Source of the DNA: Vigna angularis
Taxonomy: Eukaryota; Streptophyta; Magnoliopsida; Fabales; Fabaceae
Direction: 5' to 3'
NCBI RefSeq assembly: GCF_016808095.1
Contig: NC_068971.1
Coordinates: forward strand, 25,440,131-25,504,130
Length of the DNA stretch: 64,000 nucleotides
Below are positions 27,301-39,800 of the stretch, one piece after another. How positions within the stretch are numbered: the stretch's first letter is position 1; every line of letters starts with the position of its first letter. Under the pieces are notes generated by a model, which saw nothing but the letters and a program-made list of their open reading frames with translations, did no database searches and was not told where the DNA came from. A program made the translations under genes and the position numbers.

Positions 27301-27782
27301 ACTCAAGCAGTCGGCCGTTCGACCCCACTGATGTTCGGCCTTTCGGCCTCAAAGGTATTCGTCCTCTTGGCTTCAACCGCTCGACCATCCATGGCCACGA
27401 GCGCTCTAGCATTCGGTCGTTCGACGCCACTGATGTTCGACCATTCACCCTCAATGACGTTCGTCCGCTTGGCTTCAATCGTTCGGCCATTAGGTCTTAC
27501 TGACGTTCGGTCATTTGTCCTCAAACCTTCGGCCTCAATTGTTCAGCTTTCCGAGACCTCAAGCGTTCAACGATCGGCCTCACATGCCACTCGGCCTCTA
27601 CCGTTCGGTCATCCATGACCACAAGCATTCCAGCACTCGGCCCTTCGAAATCACAGGTTTTTGGTCATCCGACCTCACCGCTCGATCATCCTTGGCCTCA
27701 CATGCTCCCTAAAACAACGAATACAGCCTCCCCCAAACTCATAAGTCCTATAGTTACCACGTCCATAAAACAGAACGGTTAA

Positions 27783-27799
27783 CTCGGACTTGGGGAGCA
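27783..27799 (+). other. Polypurine-type block before the 3' LTR
   Basis: CTCGGACTTGGGGAGCA immediately precedes the 3' LTR. It matches CTCGGACTCGGGGGGCA before the Tat element's 3' LTR at two mismatches. Confidence 0.75.
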
Positions 27800-28160
27800 T
27801 GTTATGTAGTAAGATATTTATTAGATAAAATATCTTAGATATTTTAAGCGGTTAAGATATTTAGGAGTAACTAACCACATTTTTAGGTAAGGGTATTTGG
27901 CTTATAAGTACAATGACAGGGCAAAAGTTCAGGTACGTTCCCTCTACGTTCTAGAGACTCTAGATAATATTCTACAGTGATAATACAATCACTTTCTTGA
28001 GAGCTGAGGCTCCATAACTCACATCTGACTTGAGCGTCAGAGTATCTTCGCAGGTATCTCCCCCTCCTTTGGAACATGAACGACAACAATTGAGGAAAAG
28101 CAAGCGTCCCAGACATCTAGAAGCAACAAAGACACACCGGACAACATTTACACCGAAACA
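27800..28160 (+). repeat. 3' LTR of the non-coding element
   Basis: 361 bp, same ends as the 5' LTR, followed directly by the ACACT target duplication. Confidence 0.92.
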
Positions 28161-28165
28161 ACACT

Positions 28166-29739
28166 TAAAATAATTTTCCTTTCTTACACCTTTAGTAAAA
28201 AATAAAAAGTCATAGATGACACACATAAGCAAATTATATAGGATTGTTATTAGTTATCTATCTATTTATTCCACATTATATTCTTTCAACCTAAACAAAA
28301 TCACAAAAATATATATATCAAAACAAAACTAATTATATATTTTGATTTAAAAATATAATTTATTTCGAAATTATATTCATTACTGTTGATATTTAAATTG
28401 TCACGCGTGTTTACAATTTTTTAAATTATTAAGTATTTTATTTTATTTAAATATTAATTAATATTTTTTTGTTGTGCGTATAAATCTTTGAATTTGTAGT
28501 TTTCAAGATTTTTGAACTGTTATAATATTTTATTCGTTGTTATTAATATTTTAAAATTTAGTTTATACCTTATTTACAACTATTTTTATTTATTGCTATT
28601 ATTGTTTGAAAATTCGCTTTAGAAACCATTTAAAATATATATTTTTGTTAGATGTTAAAAAAAACAAAAGCTTTAATAAACAAAAGAAAACAGAACTGGA
28701 TTTTACGGGGTGATTGTTAATCTTAGAAAAAAAAAACAATAGATGGGATATTGGGTAGAGGTGTCAATTTGGGGCCATTGGCCCATGAGTCAATTGCAGC
28801 CTCTCTTTTTTCATAAGTTATTCTTTTAGGGGACTCTCAAATGAGAGGACAAAAAATTTGTTCCAGATCCTCCTTTTAAATGGGTTCGAATTAGGGTTAA
28901 AATGGACTTGGTTCCACTAAAAGATTTTAATTAATTTTTAAAAATAATATTTTGAGTTTCAAACCAAGTTTGAGCTAAGTCGTCTCGGATTAAAGGCTAA
29001 GATGGAAAGTTCAAGTCAAAGGTCAAATGATCATTTTGGATGAAATTTTGAAACAGATTGTCATGAGATGAATTTAGGCTAAAGTTGTGAAAATTGAGAT
29101 AAGCTGACCTGGATCGAAAGTTGAGACATTAATCATGATCGAAAGTTAAAAATAATTGGCTTAGAACAAAAATCGAGACAAACTAACCTGAACTGAAAGT
29201 ATAAAAAAAATTCATGAACTGATATTGACTTGGTCTTAGCCCTGACCCATAAGCCTTTTGTGAGTATTTTGTCATGTTAACTTTTTCAATAAAAGAAGTT
29301 TTTGGTCTTGTGAGATTTTTTTTGTTCCAAATAGGTGAGGACCAAATCATGAGCCATTATTATTCGAGGTCTAACATGTGTAATAAAACATTCTAGATAT
29401 CAACATTATCTAAGTTTAGCCTATAAAAATATTAGTTGGGTATGAATAATAACTTTCAAAAGTTTATCTATGATCCATCAAAATATATAATCTACTTCTA
29501 GACTATATACATTGTCTAAACTCAAAGCTTATAGTAGATTATACATAATCCAAGTGGAGTTAAATAACTCAATAACCATAAATGTTATTTAAAATTATTG
29601 GTTGAAATTTCTTAGGTTGTCTTTCAACTTTTATGGCAAAAGAGTTTATTCACAAACATGAAGGACAAGATTTTAATAAAAGACTATCAAATGATACGTT
29701 ATAAGTATTAAAATATGTAGAAAAATATATCTCCTTCAG
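28166..29739. other. Gene-free stretch with a hAT-like end
   Basis: Near 28756, 'tagaggtgtcaatttggggcc' resembles the terminal inverted repeat of plant hAT elements (compare 38699). The next 500 bp are rich in 'gaaagt(t)gagac' words, but no matching right end or 8-bp duplication was found. The rest is AT-rich with nothing recognisable. Confidence 0.35.
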
Positions 29740-30115
29740 TACAATTCTATTCGTCCTTTCTGCTAGGCCATTATGATTCTTAGTTAAATTTGCCACTATT
29801 TTTATCTTTCCTCACTTACCATGAGATTAATCACTCTTGTTTTAAACTTGTGCTTGGAGTGTATGCTTTTCTACTACTTTATTAGCACTTGGTGACAGAA
29901 GTTTTAGTTCATGAATTTTCTCACCATATTTTGATCTGTGATTGATTCTCCACAAGCCCTCATTGAATTCACCAACAGCTGAATTCGGTTGAAGTAATCT
30001 GCTATTTATTCTTGATCAACCATAGACAACAACTCATTGTCTTCTGAGATACTGCATACTTTCTTGGTCTCCTTAGCACCTTCATATGTTTTCTGCATCA
30101 TATCCCAACCCTCTA
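29740..30115 (-). pseudogene. Ty1/Copia remnant: gag piece joined to integrase piece
   Basis: On the minus strand, 30115 down to about 29900 reads 'WDMMQKTYEGA', an in-frame stop, then 'YFNRIQLLVNSMRACGE', the order seen in Copia gag (UBN2-type) proteins. Further down, 29772-29746 reads 'NGLAERTNR', the hallmark of the Copia integrase C-terminal half. The zinc knuckle, protease and most of the integrase core are missing, so the copy has a large internal deletion and several stops. Confidence 0.65.
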
Positions 30116-32850
30116 TAATTATTATTTCACACTGTATTCACATACAATTTACAATTTACAATTTAAAGAATCTATCTATACACTCAACTCAATGTAAAAC
30201 AAAAACAAACTATGGTACTTGAATTAATTTTAACACTTATAATTTATTATTATAAATAAAGCTTACACCACCATTTCAAATATATTATAAAATATTAGTA
30301 TAAATATATCAGAAACGGTTAAATTTAAATAAATAATAAAAAATAAGTATTTTAATTTAAAAAACAATTATTTAAAAGATAAAATTGAAAAAAAAAATAT
30401 GTACATAAAATCTCTTTTATTAATAATAGAGATTTTATCCTAAAATCAAAAATAAAAAATTTCGGAATGATGCTTTTAAAAGAAAAAAATTATGGAAGTC
30501 TTTTAATTTTATTTACAAGTTGGATGGTACTAGAACTGGTGCAAATACTCCATTTATGCTATAAATTGCAATTAGTAAATGGAATAATTACTATGAGAAA
30601 AGAGACTGACCATCAGAAAAGAACGCACAGATAGTAGTGGGTTCAAAACAAACTGTTTTTGGTATAGTTTATTTTGTAATAATAAATTCTATAACATGTT
30701 TTCTCGAAATGAATATTTCAAAATAGTTAAAATTCAATAAGAGATTACAAATTCTGAAATTTATTCAAAACCTTCCTTTTTAAAATATTTGTTTACAGAA
30801 CATTCAGGAAGGTGTAGTTTGGAAAAAAAAAATCTTTTAGTATATTTTAGATGTTCTCTTCAGAAAATATAAAAAATTTAAAAGATTATTTTGAAAAAAA
30901 AAAACTTGGGAAAAATTATGGTGCAATTGTCCGGTGCTTGTTACATAAGGGCTAAAAAAGCCCAAAATTCTCCAAAATCTATCATTGGTATTCCAAAAAG
31001 CCCAATTAATCATAGCATAGCTAACACACACACACACACAAGAATAGAAAATTTCTTCCTCCTCACCCTGTGCTTTTCCTAAAATATATAAATTGCTCAC
31101 AATTTAGATTTTCGGAATGTGAAATTTTAAAATATATTTTAATTGTGAAATTTTCGGATTGTGTAGTTTGAAAGTGTATTTTCAATGGTACAATTCTAAA
31201 CATGTTTTAGTATGGTGAAATCTATAATGCACTTTTAAATTATGAATTACATAATTTGAAAATTTATTCTACATTAAGCAATAAAAAATGTTTCAAGACT
31301 ACGAATAATTTGGGCTTCTTAAATGTCTATGGCGGTGCAAGAAAAACAATACTAGGTGCAGAAAGAAATTGCTGGAAGAAAATTATACTCATTTCTCTAG
31401 TGGGCCCAGAGACCAACACTGTAGCAGTCTAATGAAAACTGCAAGTTACTTTTAATTTTACAAGTATGCCATAGGAATGAGTAGAGTGCAAGCTTAATAT
31501 TTTTCTCATTTTAGCATTTTTTTTGGGTTAAACATTCGTATTTTACAGTGAATAAATGTTCAATAATATGTTAAAAGGTACGTTTTAAAAGAAAATAGTA
31601 GAAAAACTGTTTATATATATATATATATTATTAATTGGAAAGGGAAACGCAACAACAACAAAGAATGTCTCAGGGTATTTATATTAACAGAGATATTTAT
31701 TTATTTAGTTTTAAACATGAATTTGATAATAATCACTTGCCATATCTTTCCTTTTCTTTGTGTAAAAAAAGTAGAAAGTAATTTATTTTTATAACAAAAA
31801 AAACTAAAATAATGAAAAAATATACTTATACGTCAAATCAACTTTTAATTTTTATTTTCATTAAATAATATCAACATATTTATTTGATTTTTTTTTTTAA
31901 AAAAGTGAACCTCAAACTTGAAATGACTAAAAAACTAACTATCCTAACTCAAGTTAATTTCTCAACCTATAATATCTTCCAATTATAAAAACTTATATTG
32001 TATTAATTCTTTTAGCATATTATCTGCTTTATGAGGAAGTTGGATGGTAATTTCTTGACAAAAGCTTTGACCAAATCAATGAATATCACCCATATCACAT
32101 AAAGGTACTAAAAAGAAAAAGGAGTCAAACACAAAGCTTTTGCATATATTCATCTTCCATCATTTCTTTTTTGCCGTTTCAGTGACAATGAGAACTCAGA
32201 ATAACAACCTTACACAAATTACTCAAGCATATTTTATGACCAACTGAATGGTAACACTGAAAAAAAATTGTTGGATAATCATAACAATGTTCGAAGAAGC
32301 TTTTTTCAAAGCCTTGGAATCTTGTGTCAATTGTGTGAGATATTGTGTGAAGCAAAGCAATGATAAACAAGTTGTTGAAAGGATTTGGTGGTGTTGTACT
32401 TTGTACGCTATCTTATTAGAACCAAGATAGCAGCAGTACCATGCACCCTATCCTTTGCCTCTTGAGATAAATTCCTTGTCTATTACTATCTTATAACCCA
32501 TTTGAAAGAAGAAACGTCTGTTGCAGAAACCAGATTCTGCATATTTTTATATATCACTAAGCTTTAATGCTTCCACACATTGCTTCGGCATAGTGGGAGA
32601 TATATACTTCAACGGTTAAGCTTTCTTGCCCATCATTTGCGTCACCAATATTTTACGTATGACTGTGGCTTTATGTATCATATTCTCACAAATTTGGTTT
32701 AAACATATTCAAACAAACATGCACAAACATGCTTTTGTAGGGTGGAGATTATCCCACTTTCATATATTTAAGATTAAAGTTTAATTAATAATTCGTTTTT
32801 ATTTTTAAATCTTTTATCTAGGTCTTTACATATATTTTTACTCATTTCAC
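30116..32850. other. Gene-free AT-rich stretch
   Basis: No recognisable coding sequence. A short (CA)n lies at about 31024-31040 and a (TA)n at about 31612-31628. Two overlapping opposite-strand frames at 32179-32430 have no family features. Confidence 0.45.
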
Positions 32851-35095
32851 ATTAGTGCAATGAAGGGATACGACAACGGTTATTTTGGGTCTATGACAAC
32901 GGTTGTAGAACCGATATATATTTAGGAGAGATAAAAAGTCAGGAACCTTTGGTCTCGGTTCAAAAATCGAAGAAAAAAGGATACGATTTTGCCTCAGTTC
33001 TGGTTCTAACCGAGGCCGTAGACCCTTAAAATTAATTAAAGGGTCTATGGTCTCGGTTAGATCCAGAATCGAGGCAATAGCCCTTTTTTGCCTCGATTTT
33101 TACCAGAACCGTTGTCTAAAGTATTTTTTTTAAAAAAATGCTTGTTTATGTAAACATTCCATAGCATATATCACTAGTGCAGAAAAGGCTTTAGACGTAT
33201 GTTATTTTGGGCTTTTTACATCTGATCCCGACTTGATGTTTATTCGGGTGACGTTGATGGAACGTCGGACCCTAGTCAGACGTCTATATAGACGTCTGAC
33301 CTATACAGGTCGGACGTCTATATAAATGTCGGACCTAAATAGATTAGACGTCTAAAATGTCGTCGTATTTGATTGGATCTTTCTCCACTTGAAGCCTCTC
33401 GGGTTGCTCTTGGCTCATGGTGATTCGAGTTTACAACTTTATATTTTAGTTGAAGAGAATGGATTGTACGTTTTTTTTTATATTAGATGGTTTTAAAAAC
33501 GTAGAGGAGGGAATTTGAGGAGTGAAAAACGCAAGAAATCGCCGTCCAAGAACGCCGCCCAAGGACACGAGCAAAATTGCACAAAAACCCAATGAAAACG
33601 CATTTTAATCGGTTCAAATGAAAGATAATTCATCAAAGAGTAATGTAATCGGAGTAAAATTAATTTTAAACGGTGCAAAAGTGAGAAAACATACCTGAAA
33701 AAGTAGCCCGTGGAGAGAAAATGCGAGGAAGATACTAAACAACAAGTGCGTGTAACGGTTGCCTCGTGTTCGCGGTGTTTTAATGTAGACATTTAGAAGT
33801 CGGTTCCCCCATAACAAACGTCTAAATGGCTTTAGAAGTCGGAGTGGCGGGATGAGACGTCTAAATGGAGTCAAAAAGTGATTTTTTAAATTTCTAGGCT
33901 GAGTATTTAGAAGTCGACTCCCCCCATAACAAACGGCTAAATGACTTTAGAAATCGGAGCCCCCCATAACAGATGTCTAAATAGTTGTTTTATTTACGGA
34001 AAATGACACCAGTCATTTTTTATGTTGGATATTCGAGGGTCGGACGTCTAAAGGGTGACGTTAAAAGTCTTTTATGCACCAGTGTATACAAGAAAAAAAA
34101 AACCCAAAAACACCAAAATAGACCTGCACAAAAAATAGACCTGTACACAAGAACAACTATTTAATGTGATTTTTGGTTTTCATAGCTATGGTCATTATCT
34201 TTGAATGAAATTTTTTTAGCACTCTTAATTAAACTCATATTTGAGAATAAAAATATCAAGAACTCTTAATTCGGATCAATCTGAAGTTTAAAAAAAAATT
34301 ACATTACAAATCTTAAAATGATCATAACTTTCACTCTAGTTAACCATTTTCCTATATGCATTTGGGGTAGAAAAACACTTTTGATACCCTAGTAGCTCAC
34401 GTAGCCAGCTAATCCTTTCAGATCTCCTAGAAAATGTTGTTTTCTGTTTTTTCAAAAATAAAATTTTAAAACTTTGCAAAAATATTTAAAATAGATAGAC
34501 TTTGAATTTTTAGCTGAAATTTTTTGTGAGTGATTTTCATGATTTTTTTTGGACCTTCATACAAATTTTCAAGCCATTTGGAGTTCATTTGAACATACTC
34601 TCAGTTTACTTATACATATGAATAATTAACAAACACCCAAATGAAAACAACTAAAATGAAACTAACTTTGAAGGTGGTGGTTTGGTGCTACTGAAACAAA
34701 GTGAAAAAATACCTAAAGAGCACTTGTGCACAAAATCAATCAGGTAAAACAAAGAAAAAATCATACCTAAGCACTGAATCAATGTAAAATGAAAGAAAAA
34801 ATGGAACAAATGGTGAAGATGATGGTCACAAGGACGACGAGAGAGCAGTAACGGCTGAGAAAAATTTGACTCAGTCTGAAAATGTCTTTGTCCGTGAAAT
34901 TTAACCCTAGAAACATATTATTATCTTGGTTATTTTATTAACCGAGACAATATAGGTTATATTGCCTCGGTTCTATTAAGAACGCTGCCTAAAACCTTTC
35001 AAAAAATTTAACAAAAAAATATTTTCAATTATTACAAAAATGTCACTGTGTCATTTTATGCTTTGGTTCCAACGAAACCGATGTCAAATGTGGGA
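32851..35095. mobile_element. Decayed CACTA-like element with subterminal repeats, host of a nested CACTA
   Basis: 32851-33125 starts 'attagtgcaatgaaggg' and is packed with 'acaacggtt', 'gtctcggtt' and 'aaccgaggc' in both orientations. 34915-35095 has the same words ('gcctcggttctattaagaac', 'ttggttccaac'). Together they look like the two subterminal regions of one element. The middle carries no transposase. The terminal CACTA is degenerate on the left, and no clear right terminus was found. Confidence 0.45.
33172..34084. mobile_element. Short non-autonomous CACTA element
   Basis: 913 bp. The left end is CACTAGTGCAGAAAAGGCTTT; the right end is an imperfect inverted copy ending TTTTATGCACCAGTG. 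Both flanks carry the 3-bp duplication TAT (33169-33171 and 34085-34087), the size expected for CACTA elements. Subterminal words 'gtcggacgtct' and 'agacgtct' recur in both orientations on both sides. Minus-strand frames at 33493-33874 resemble no transposase, so it depends on enzyme supplied elsewhere. Confidence 0.85.
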
Positions 35096-36889
35096 GGTAA
35101 AATTCATATTTTTTGTTGAATTCAAATATAATTTGTTGAATTTAATTCGTTTGTAAGGTAGTCAAAGGTGGAGAGATGTAAAAAAACATACATAAAGATT
35201 ATGGGAAGTGAAGGAAAAAAAGACACTAGAAAAAAATTTTAAGATAAAAAATAATCATATTTTAACATATGAAACATTTCAAATAATTTAAGAAAAAAAA
35301 AACCACATTTGCCTTTTTCAGAAAAGAACACATTAGTTTATTTTAAATAAATAGAGAGTTAATTGAATTAAAAAAATATAAACACTAAAATGAATTAAAA
35401 ATTTAAATATCGATACCATATTATTAATTAAGCCTAAAATTAAATATATCTTTTAAGAATAAAGTTTATATATTATGAGTTTAATTATATTTCGAGATAT
35501 TAGTCTTTAGATATTGATAATTATTAAAAAGAAGTAAAAGAAGGTTGATGTGTTTATTACAAAAGGAAAAGCAATGGTTGGTTTGATGGGTTGATGAAAT
35601 GTATTCCCAAGTAACAACATTGAAGAAGGAATTTAAAGTTGAATGGACAGGCATACTTTACTATATATGTATTTTATAAGATTGGTTTAATATGTAATGT
35701 TTGGTGTGGTGAATGTGTGTATGGAATCAAGATATAGTAGCTTCACACACATAGCATAGAGGCCCACACAAAACCAATCCAACAGTCAAGTAGGAGCAAG
35801 ATTTCAGATATGATTCAAAACATAAATATTCATATATTATGCAACATCAACACGAAAGCCACGTAACAACGTTCTTTTTATAGGATTAGGAAAATTATTT
35901 TTTTCTTCAACTTTGGCCCTTTTTCTATAAAATTAATAATAAAGTCTAGGCATGAAAAAAAGTGAAAAAAAAAACATGAATAAGATTTAATTTATTTTAC
36001 CTCTTTATTTGACAAATCCAAATTAAGATAAAAAAAAATTCTTTCCTTTTTGTTTATGTTTCGATTATATTTTGGTGAATATTCAACTCATCATTTTTCT
36101 TTTAAGTATGTTGATTAAATTATCATATAGATTTTTTTCTCTATTGTACAGTATATTTATACACATTGAAACAGTATGGAGGATAAAAGAATAGATTTTT
36201 TTTCCATGTTATTTTGTCACTTACATTCTTATTTTGGACCTTTAGAAACACAATATTTTAGCTCAATCTCATCCTTTTATCTTTGGAGAGAATATGAATG
36301 ATAATGTGATAAAAATGTTCTGTGTATATACATTTTTTTTCCCATGCCTCAATTGGTTATTGCTTGTGTTATCTATATAAATAGAAGATGCACAATGCTT
36401 TATATTTTCTCAAGTTTTAATATGCTAGAAAGTTGAAAAACGTTCAAAATCATTGCATGCAACTTAAAGCTCTCCTTGCGATTTTCATTGAAAATGTCAA
36501 TCATTTTCTCACACATCTTCATCACGTTGAATTTTTCGACTTAGATAAACATTTGTATAATTCCCTAAATGTATTGAACCAAAAATCATCATGCATAATA
36601 TAACACATTTTTTTTCATAACTCAATAGGAAGATTATAAAACTTACCGAAAAGATTCATTTTTAGATAACTTCAAGTATTAGCAACATGTTTTTTTAGGA
36701 AATTCTTTTTTCAACAATTTAAGCAAAACAACGAAGTTATTGTCAATCCACTCATTTTTTGTCTTCAAATTATTCAAACTTAACCTTTTTTTATTACTGT
36801 TTGAAATTAATGCATTATGGACACAAAGACATCTTCAAATCCTTTTCTAATATAACATACAAAGGTCAATGTGCTTCAAAGAAGTATGT
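35096..36889. other. Gene-free AT-rich stretch
   Basis: Nothing recognisable on either strand. Confidence 0.4.
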
Positions 36890-39800
36890 TTTGATAGTTA
36901 ATAGTATGTAAGTTGAATGTATGTTAATTTTGATGATTGAATTGTGTGTTTTATTTTAATATGCATGTGTGATTGAATGAAAGTGGTTGAATGAATATGG
37001 TTAAAGGTGATTATTGTCTTCTATTTGGTTGAGATTGTGAAGGTTGATGGTATGAAATTGATATAGCTTAGAGGAAACAAATTATATATTGAATTGTTAG
37101 TCATTTTGACTTCAAAAAGAGGGTTTTGATATGTGAGTTTTTAAGCTAAGGGTTAAATAGAGTAAATTCCGTTTTAGAGTCTATTTAGATGTGAATTGTG
37201 ACTTATTAGAGGTTTTAATTAATTGAAATATGTTTTAGAAAGAGGTAATAGGATTTTTGGTAGTGTTTTGGTGGGTTTTCAAGTTCATTTTTAGGGGCTT
37301 GGACTAGTTAGATTTTGAATTATAGATTCTGTGTGAAAATGGTCTTTTTAGAGGGTGTTGCTAAGTCATTTCTGACTTGTTAGACTCACTAAGTTACTTA
37401 AAAATAAGTTAAAACTGGTAGATTTAAATTTTAGTCTCAAAGGAGAGGATTTAAATGTTTTTAAGTGGAATCTTGTTTAAAATAGTTGGAAACTAGTTTA
37501 AGTTGGATGATACACATTTTTTAGGACTATGGTAGTTTATGATTCAAATTATGAGCGTTAGAAGTTGGTAAAAATGGTAAGAATAGGTCATGAGTGGTCC
37601 AGAGGTGTTGTTTAGGCAGTTTAAGTGTTGTAGGATTATACAGTAAAGCTAGGTAAGCAGTAGGTGTTCGCTAGGAGAATTTAGGGAAGTCTTGGCAATG
37701 AGTTCCAACGGCTAGGCGAGCCAGCTCGTTGGGCCTAGGAACCTTGCTCCTTTGCCTCTCGCTGGGTGAGTAGAGGCAGGTTGTTGGGCGAGCTTTGGGA
37801 GTTTTTGACAGTAAGATTTAAGTTCTAGGCGAGCTCCCTCGCTAGGCTAGGGAAGCTCCCTGTTTGGGCTCTTGTTGGATGAGTGGTTTGTGTTCGCTAG
37901 GCGAGTGGTTTAGGGTTGTTTAGTTATTTTTGCTTTCTATTTCTCATATGTGCTTGGATTTATATGGTGTAATGTTTGCTCTGATACTTTGTGATATGAT
38001 TTGGACATATGGTTAAATGGATGAAAGGTTTATAAGAGTTCTAAGGATAATTATTTTTTGTGGTTTCAAGTGTTGTTAGTATGAATGTATGGAGCTAAGT
38101 ACTAATGGTTTATCTTGACACTCTAATGGTCATCCATTCTCAAGTAGAGAAGGGTGAGGCATGTGGTGAAAGTATTAGGAGGTTCTAGTCTAGGGCTTTA
38201 CCTTGGTCAAAGACATTTGTTAATCGACTAACCTTGTGTGGTAGTTTTGGGTGAGCCAACAGTATAACCACTACAAGTGCATAAATTTTCATAGTTCGAC
38301 ATTCTAGATGAGTCAAGTCTATGTTTATTATATGTTTTGGCAATGTTTGATTACTTGGCTTGGAATTGTAATTTGTGTAATCATTTTATTATAACTTCTG
38401 TTTACACTAGCTTACCCTGCTTGTTTTCTTTGTGCTTATTTTGTATTGTTTGTTTGTGCATAAGTTATGATCACCTGGTGGGTGTGAGCAGATGATGATG
38501 TCGTATTAGTAGAGCAAGTATTAGGTGGAGAGGGTGCTAACGTTTATATTTTTATTTCTTTTATGTTTTGTTTAGTTATATTAAGGAATCTCTTATTATA
38601 CTTTTTGTTTAGTGTTTGTATATAAATTTTATTTTATGTTTATATTAGATAACTGTAATAGAACTTTATCTTTTCCTAATTGTTAACTGATCAATTATTA
38701 GACCTGTCAATTTGGCCCCCTTACATGGTTTGGCCCTAACCCACGTGGGTTGGGGCCAGAAAAATCCATAGGACCAAAAAGCCCCTCGTAGAAAAAGCCC
38801 ACAGGGCTAAAATATCTTCAAAAGCCCTGTGGTCAAGGCCAACCCATGGGCCTTTTTTTAGAAAAAATGTTCATTTTGAATACAAGATAAAATATAATTA
38901 ACTCTTTCAAAAATAGTTACGATAAAAAATAAATTGAATTTTTTATAGGACGAGAGTTCTAGAATCAAGAAACAAAAGCAAAATGACAATATTTATTGAG
39001 TTAGATTCTCTAAGTATATAATTAGAAGATCATTTTATAAATTTGAAATTTAAATATTTAATTTCGTTTTTTTTAGGTTATAAATTAGAAATTAACTTTC
39101 TATCTATAATTATCCAAATTGAAATTTAAGAGAAGATTTTCTCTAATTGAAGCTCTTAATTTTAAAAAAAATAAGGCTTCTTTATTTTCTTAGCAAGCTA
39201 TTAAAAAAGAAATTAAATATAAATGATTTTCTTTTTCATTTTATACCCAACAAATCATGCTCATAACATAAATAATAAGTAAAAAAAAAAAACTCATAAA
39301 CCTTGTGCAGGCTGCAGTTGTATTCGTCCATAGGATTCAATCTCGTCGTACTCCTTACTCAGAATGTTTACATTTTAAATGTCATAAACATAAACATAAA
39401 CATACATTTAAGTTATGTGTTCTAATTGAAAGTTAAAAATAAATTATTTAATGTGTTAGTCAAAGAATTGAAACACTATAACATTTGTCATTCTTTAGTA
39501 CTTTAGGTCTATTTAAAATTTTCATTTTTTTTTAAATTTTTAAGAAATTAACTTTCTTTTTATAATATATCTTATGGTGATTTTGAGAAAATATTATCAA
39601 AGAGAAAAAACAAAATGAAACATAAGTTTAATTTACACATAAAATATTAATAATATTTTTGATCAAAAAATTTTAGATAATAAATTTTTGAATTATTTTT
39701 AATTTTAAATAATTAAAAACAGATTGAGTGATATTTTAGAAGTCGAGAAAACAAAACAGTGATTCTTTTTAAAAACTGTAAAAGTGGTGAAAATATTAAA

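Larger units (their letters stand above)
24938..27700 (+). repeat. Dense TTCGGCC / GGCCTCAA repeat domain
   Basis: The interior is built from short variants of 'gttcggccattcggcctcaa', spaced irregularly at 20-40 bp. Higher-order tandem units appear twice: three 120-bp units (about 25201-25560) and about four 77-78-bp units (about 27004-27300). A second phrase, 'aggtcg.cc..ccaggtcgacc', recurs near 24300, 24815, 25900 and 25945. The long open frames in this domain encode different repeats on each strand and are not genes. Confidence 0.85.
23228..28160 (+). mobile_element. Complete non-coding LTR retroelement (LARD-like, Tat-type cis signals)
   Basis: It is bounded by identical 5-bp target duplications, ACACT at 23223-23227 and 28161-28165. 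Both LTRs are 361 bp, begin TGTTATG and end CGAAACA. A primer-binding site follows the 5' LTR and a purine-rich block precedes the 3' LTR. The 4.2-kb interior shows no gag, protease, RT, RNase H or integrase motif on any frame. Long frames there (for example 24770-25312 and 27115-27618) are by-products of the TTCGGCC repeats. The interior is GC-richer than the flanks. Mobilisation must have been in trans, and the shared signals with the element at 49918-59550 name a likely type of helper. Confidence 0.9.

Noticed and set aside
24938..27700. CRISPR-like appearance of short repeats with variable spacing
   Set aside because: Repeats are degenerate, spacing is irregular, the DNA is a plant LTR element interior, and no cas genes exist.
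28756..29400. A complete second hAT element
   Set aside because: Only a left-end-like sequence is visible; no inverted right end or 8-bp duplication was found.
32179..32430. Overlapping opposite-strand frames of about 60 codons
   Set aside because: No recognisable features on either strand.
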